In this document: positions 32,851 through 35,338 of the stretch, piece after piece | How the letters are laid out: each line of letters opens with the position of its first letter | Position numbering within the stretch: position 1 is the first letter of the stretch | NCBI RefSeq assembly: GCF_014377975.1 | Contig: NZ_JACMOO010000096.1 | Span: 1-35,338, forward strand | Source: Ferruginibacter sp. | GTDB taxonomy: Bacteria > Bacteroidota > Bacteroidia > Chitinophagales > Chitinophagaceae | Direction of reading: 5' to 3' | DNA length: 35,338 nucleotides | Program-made: the position numbers and the translations under genes | Notes under the pieces: model-generated | The model's database searches: none | What the model was told of the DNA's origin: nothing | What the model saw: only the letters and a program-made list of their open reading frames with translations

Positions 32851-34224
32851 TTAAATTATTTCAAGGTATCTTTTCAACTCCCAGTCTGTTACTACTTTTG
32901 AAAATTGCCTCCATTCCCACTCTCTTGTTGCAGTAAAGTGTTCAACAAAGGCTGCTCCGAATAGTTGTTTTGCAATGGGCGATGTTTTCATTGCCTGCGT
33001 GGCATCCCACAAATTTTTTGGCAAGGTTCCATTTTTTTTATCTGCATAACCATTACCTACTGTTGCGGGTATTTTCAATTTTAATTTGTTGTTGATACCA
33101 TACAAACCTGCGGCAAGGCAAGCTGCCATTGCCAGGTAAGGATTGCTGTCGCTGCCAACTACTCTGGTTTCTACCCTTGTTGAACTGCTGCTGGCCGGCA
33201 AAGCCCGCAATGCGGTTGTGCGGTTATCGATTGCCCATGTTAACGTGGTTGGAGCCCAGGCACCTTCTACCAACCTTTTATAACTATTAACTGTTGGTGC
33301 AAACATCGGTAAAATAAAAGGCAGGCAGGCCAGTTGACCAGCCATATAACTTTCCATTAACGAGCTCATTCCTGTTGTTGTTTTTTTATCATAAAAAAGA
33401 TTTTGTTTCTTTGTTGTACTCCATAAACTCTGGTGAACATGACCACTACAGCCCGGTAAATTTTCATTAAACTTTGCCATAAAAGTAGCGATCACGCCAT
33501 GGTTGTGTGCAATTTGTTTGGTGCCGCTTTTAAAAAGTACGGCCCTGTCGGCGGCTTCCAATATTTCTGAATACGTGATGGCAGCTTCGTACACACCGGG
33601 ACCAGTTTCTGTGTGCAATCCTTCAATGGGTACACCAAACTTTTTCAGCAGTGTAAACAAGTCATTAAAATAATCATTTTTTTCTGCCGCTCTTTGCAGA
33701 GAATATCCAAACATGCCCTGTGTCATCGGTTTTGTATCCCGAAAATTTCCTGCATACAGTTGGTCTGTATTGTCTATCAAATTAAACCATTCAAACTCCT
33801 GCGAAAAATACGGCGTGTAACCTTTATCACCAGCCTGCTGAATGATTTTTTTTAATAAACTTCGGGGACAAATTTCCAGATCATTTCCTTTGCTGTCGCG
33901 AAAATCGGCTAGAAAAAGAGGCGTATCGTTATCCCAGGGAATTTGTCGAAAAGTATTTAAATCAATGGCTGCGGTTGCATCAGGATAACCTGAATGCCAG
34001 CCCGTATACCCGCTGTTATCGTAGGCTACATCACCGGCATCCCAACCAAATACCACATTGCAAAAACCAAATCCTTTTTCAACAATGGAAACAAATTTTT
34101 CGTAACTGATCATTTTACCACGCAGAATGCCATCGATATCGGTAACCGCCAATTTTACTTTTTCGGTGTTTTGTTCTGCCAACAGTTGCAGCACTTTATC
34201 CTTTGATAATGGTTGATTGGACAT
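32851..34224 (-). CDS. Glutamine-synthetase-family gamma-glutamyl-amine ligase (PuuA/GlnA4-like)
   Basis: This 457-aa protein has the glutamine synthetase fold. Metal and catalytic residues appear in the right order: E143 and E145 (SQEFEWFN), E206 and E213 (TETGPGVYEA), H262 (CSGHVHQSL), and the Arg/Glu cluster (STRVETRVVGSDSNPYLAMA). There is no GlnA-type adenylylation motif (NLYDLPPEE), and the shape is that of the amine-conjugating branch (PuuA, GlnA3, GlnA4, IpuC). The expected reaction is amine plus glutamate plus ATP giving gamma-glutamyl-amide. Its start overlaps the permease stop by 29 nt, so they are translationally coupled. Confidence 0.88.
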   Translation of the reverse strand: MSNQPLSKDKVLQLLAEQNTEKVKLAVTDIDGILRGKMISYEKFVSIVEKGFGFCNVVFGWDAGDVAYDNSGYTGWHSGYPDATAAIDLNTFRQIPWDNDTPLFLADFRDSKGNDLEICPRSLLKKIIQQAGDKGYTPYFSQEFEWFNLIDNTDQLYAGNFRDTKPMTQGMFGYSLQRAAEKNDYFNDLFTLLKKFGVPIEGLHTETGPGVYEAAITYSEILEAADRAVLFKSGTKQIAHNHGVIATFMAKFNENLPGCSGHVHQSLWSTTKKQNLFYDKKTTTGMSSLMESYMAGQLACLPFILPMFAPTVNSYKRLVEGAWAPTTLTWAIDNRTTALRALPASSSSTRVETRVVGSDSNPYLAMAACLAAGLYGINNKLKLKIPATVGNGYADKKNGTLPKNLWDATQAMKTSPIAKQLFGAAFVEHFTATREWEWRQFSKVVTDWELKRYLEII

Positions 34225-35338
34225 CTGTTTTTTGTTTTACAATAAAATGAAACCAAATATAAGCAAGTACAAGTATAGCAAAAAAGATCACTGCTAATTT
34301 TATATTCAGCGTTATCATTGCGATCATAGAAATTACAGCAATCACCAACGCAATGATGGGAAAATACGGATACATCGGCACCTTAAAAGGTCTGGCTAAA
34401 CCGGGTTCCTTTTTCCTTAATATCAATACTGAAATCATGGCAAAGATGTACAGCATGATAGCACCAAACACCGCAATGGTGATGATATCTCCCGTTTTAC
34501 CAGTGAACAATGCAATGATACCAATTGACATATTTAACAACAATGCGCTAACGGGTGTTTTAAATTTTGGATGAATTTTACCAAATAGTACCGGGATACA
34601 ACCTGTTTTACCAAACTCATACGTAGCACGGCTTGCGGCCAATATCAACCCATGAAAAGAAGCTACCAGTCCCATTAAACCGATCGTAATTAATAGATGA
34701 TATAACCAACCGCTATTGCCTGTTATTTGAGATAAAGCTAATGGCAACGGAGAATCGGAAGCTTCTGCACCTGGAGTTGGATATACCACTTTTTCCCAGC
34801 CACCAACACCTACAGATGAAGCAAATACAAGTGCACACAAAATAATTAAGGTGATCAACGCCGAGCCAAAACCTTTGAGTACATTTTTTTGAGGATTTAC
34901 TGTTTCTTCTGCTACATTGGCTACCCCTTCGAGACCAAGGAAAAACCATACTGCGAAAGGTATTGCTCCCCAAACACCTTTCCAGCCATTGGGAAAAGCA
35001 TTTTGGGTAAGGTTAGCCCAATGAAAATGTGGTAACGCTATGCCACTAAATAGCAATAACTCAAATACTGCAAAAGCGGTAATAATGAGTTCGAAAGTAG
35101 CAGCAGCTTTTACGCCATACATGTTAAGCGATGTAAAAATAATGTAGGCCACTACCGCAATACTGGTAACAGAAAACTGTGGAAAAAAAATATGAAAGTA
35201 AGCCCCGATAGCAGCCGCAATAGCGGGTGGCGCAAAAACAAATTCTATAATTTGTGCCATGCCGGCAACAAAGCCAATATCTTTTCCCATGGCTCTGGTA
35301 GCATAATCAAAAACGCCCCCTGCTTTTGGAATAGCACA
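34196..35338 (-). CDS. APC-family amino acid/amine permease, ethanolamine-permease-like, 5' partial
   Basis: The gene enters the window from the right edge and ends at 34196. The visible part begins AIPKAGGVFDYATRAMGKDI, part of the first APC motif, so the true start is upstream. Ten or so transmembrane segments are visible, for example FAVWFFLGLEGVANVAEETV, ITLIILCALVFASSVGVGG and GIIALFTGKTGDIITIAVFG. The WFFLGLEGVANVAEE motif and the FHGLILAASRATYEF segment resemble the ethanolamine permease branch of the APC superfamily. The gene overlaps the ligase gene by 29 nt. It likely brings the amine that the ligase conjugates. Confidence 0.85.
   Translation of the reverse strand, partial: CAIPKAGGVFDYATRAMGKDIGFVAGMAQIIEFVFAPPAIAAAIGAYFHIFFPQFSVTSIAVVAYIIFTSLNMYGVKAAATFELIITAFAVFELLLFSGIALPHFHWANLTQNAFPNGWKGVWGAIPFAVWFFLGLEGVANVAEETVNPQKNVLKGFGSALITLIILCALVFASSVGVGGWEKVVYPTPGAEASDSPLPLALSQITGNSGWLYHLLITIGLMGLVASFHGLILAASRATYEFGKTGCIPVLFGKIHPKFKTPVSALLLNMSIGIIALFTGKTGDIITIAVFGAIMLYIFAMISVLILRKKEPGLARPFKVPMYPYFPIIALVIAVISMIAMITLNIKLAVIFFAILVLAYIWFHFIVKQKTDVQSTIIKG

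Overview
The window looks like a chromosomal segment of a Bacteroidota bacterium, most likely a Chitinophagaceae-type member of the phylum (the family is inferred, not proven). The DNA is AT-rich. It carries an adjacent SusC/SusD pair, lipoproteins with short 'SCKK' lipobox contexts, and several upstream boxes matching the Bacteroidota -7 consensus TAnnTTTG. No rRNA, tRNA, CRISPR array, prophage or complete insertion sequence was seen.

Layout. 1-1093: a partial DsbA-like oxidoreductase gene and a REP-associated tyrosine transposase (RAYT) gene between two perfect palindromes that share a 29-nt core. 1098-9400: polA, a possible 31-aa membrane peptide, an esterase, a lipoprotein, an orphan ParA ATPase, uvrB and a small membrane protein. 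9597-11580: typA (bipA) with a good promoter and a strong terminator. 11581-17008: a susC-susD pair with inverted repeats on both sides. 17312-21279: a sensor operon (TPR-GAF histidine kinase, receiver protein, receiver-adenylate cyclase) with several disabling lesions. 21534-28962: HD hydrolase, YitT transporter-like protein, a decayed ORF, an omega-amidase-type nitrilase, a DEAD-box helicase, an SPFH/prohibitin gene split by an in-frame stop, dnaN and recX. 29297-35338: amine catabolism genes on the minus strand, in the order permease, glutamine-synthetase-like ligase, iron-type alcohol dehydrogenase, gamma-glutamyl amidohydrolase, aldehyde dehydrogenase.

How the genes work together. The last block resembles the E. 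coli Puu pathway, but an Fe-type alcohol dehydrogenase stands where an amine oxidase (PuuB) would be expected and the permease resembles ethanolamine permeases. The simplest reading is a gamma-glutamylation route for an amino alcohol such as ethanolamine: import, gamma-glutamylation, oxidation of the alcohol to aldehyde and then acid, and release of glycine (or another amino acid) plus glutamate. This is the most interesting system in the window.

Two other themes stand out. One is the RAYT gene with its paired palindromes. The other is the concentration of lesions in non-essential genes (sensor kinase, receiver-cyclase, SPFH protein), while the housekeeping genes around them are intact.
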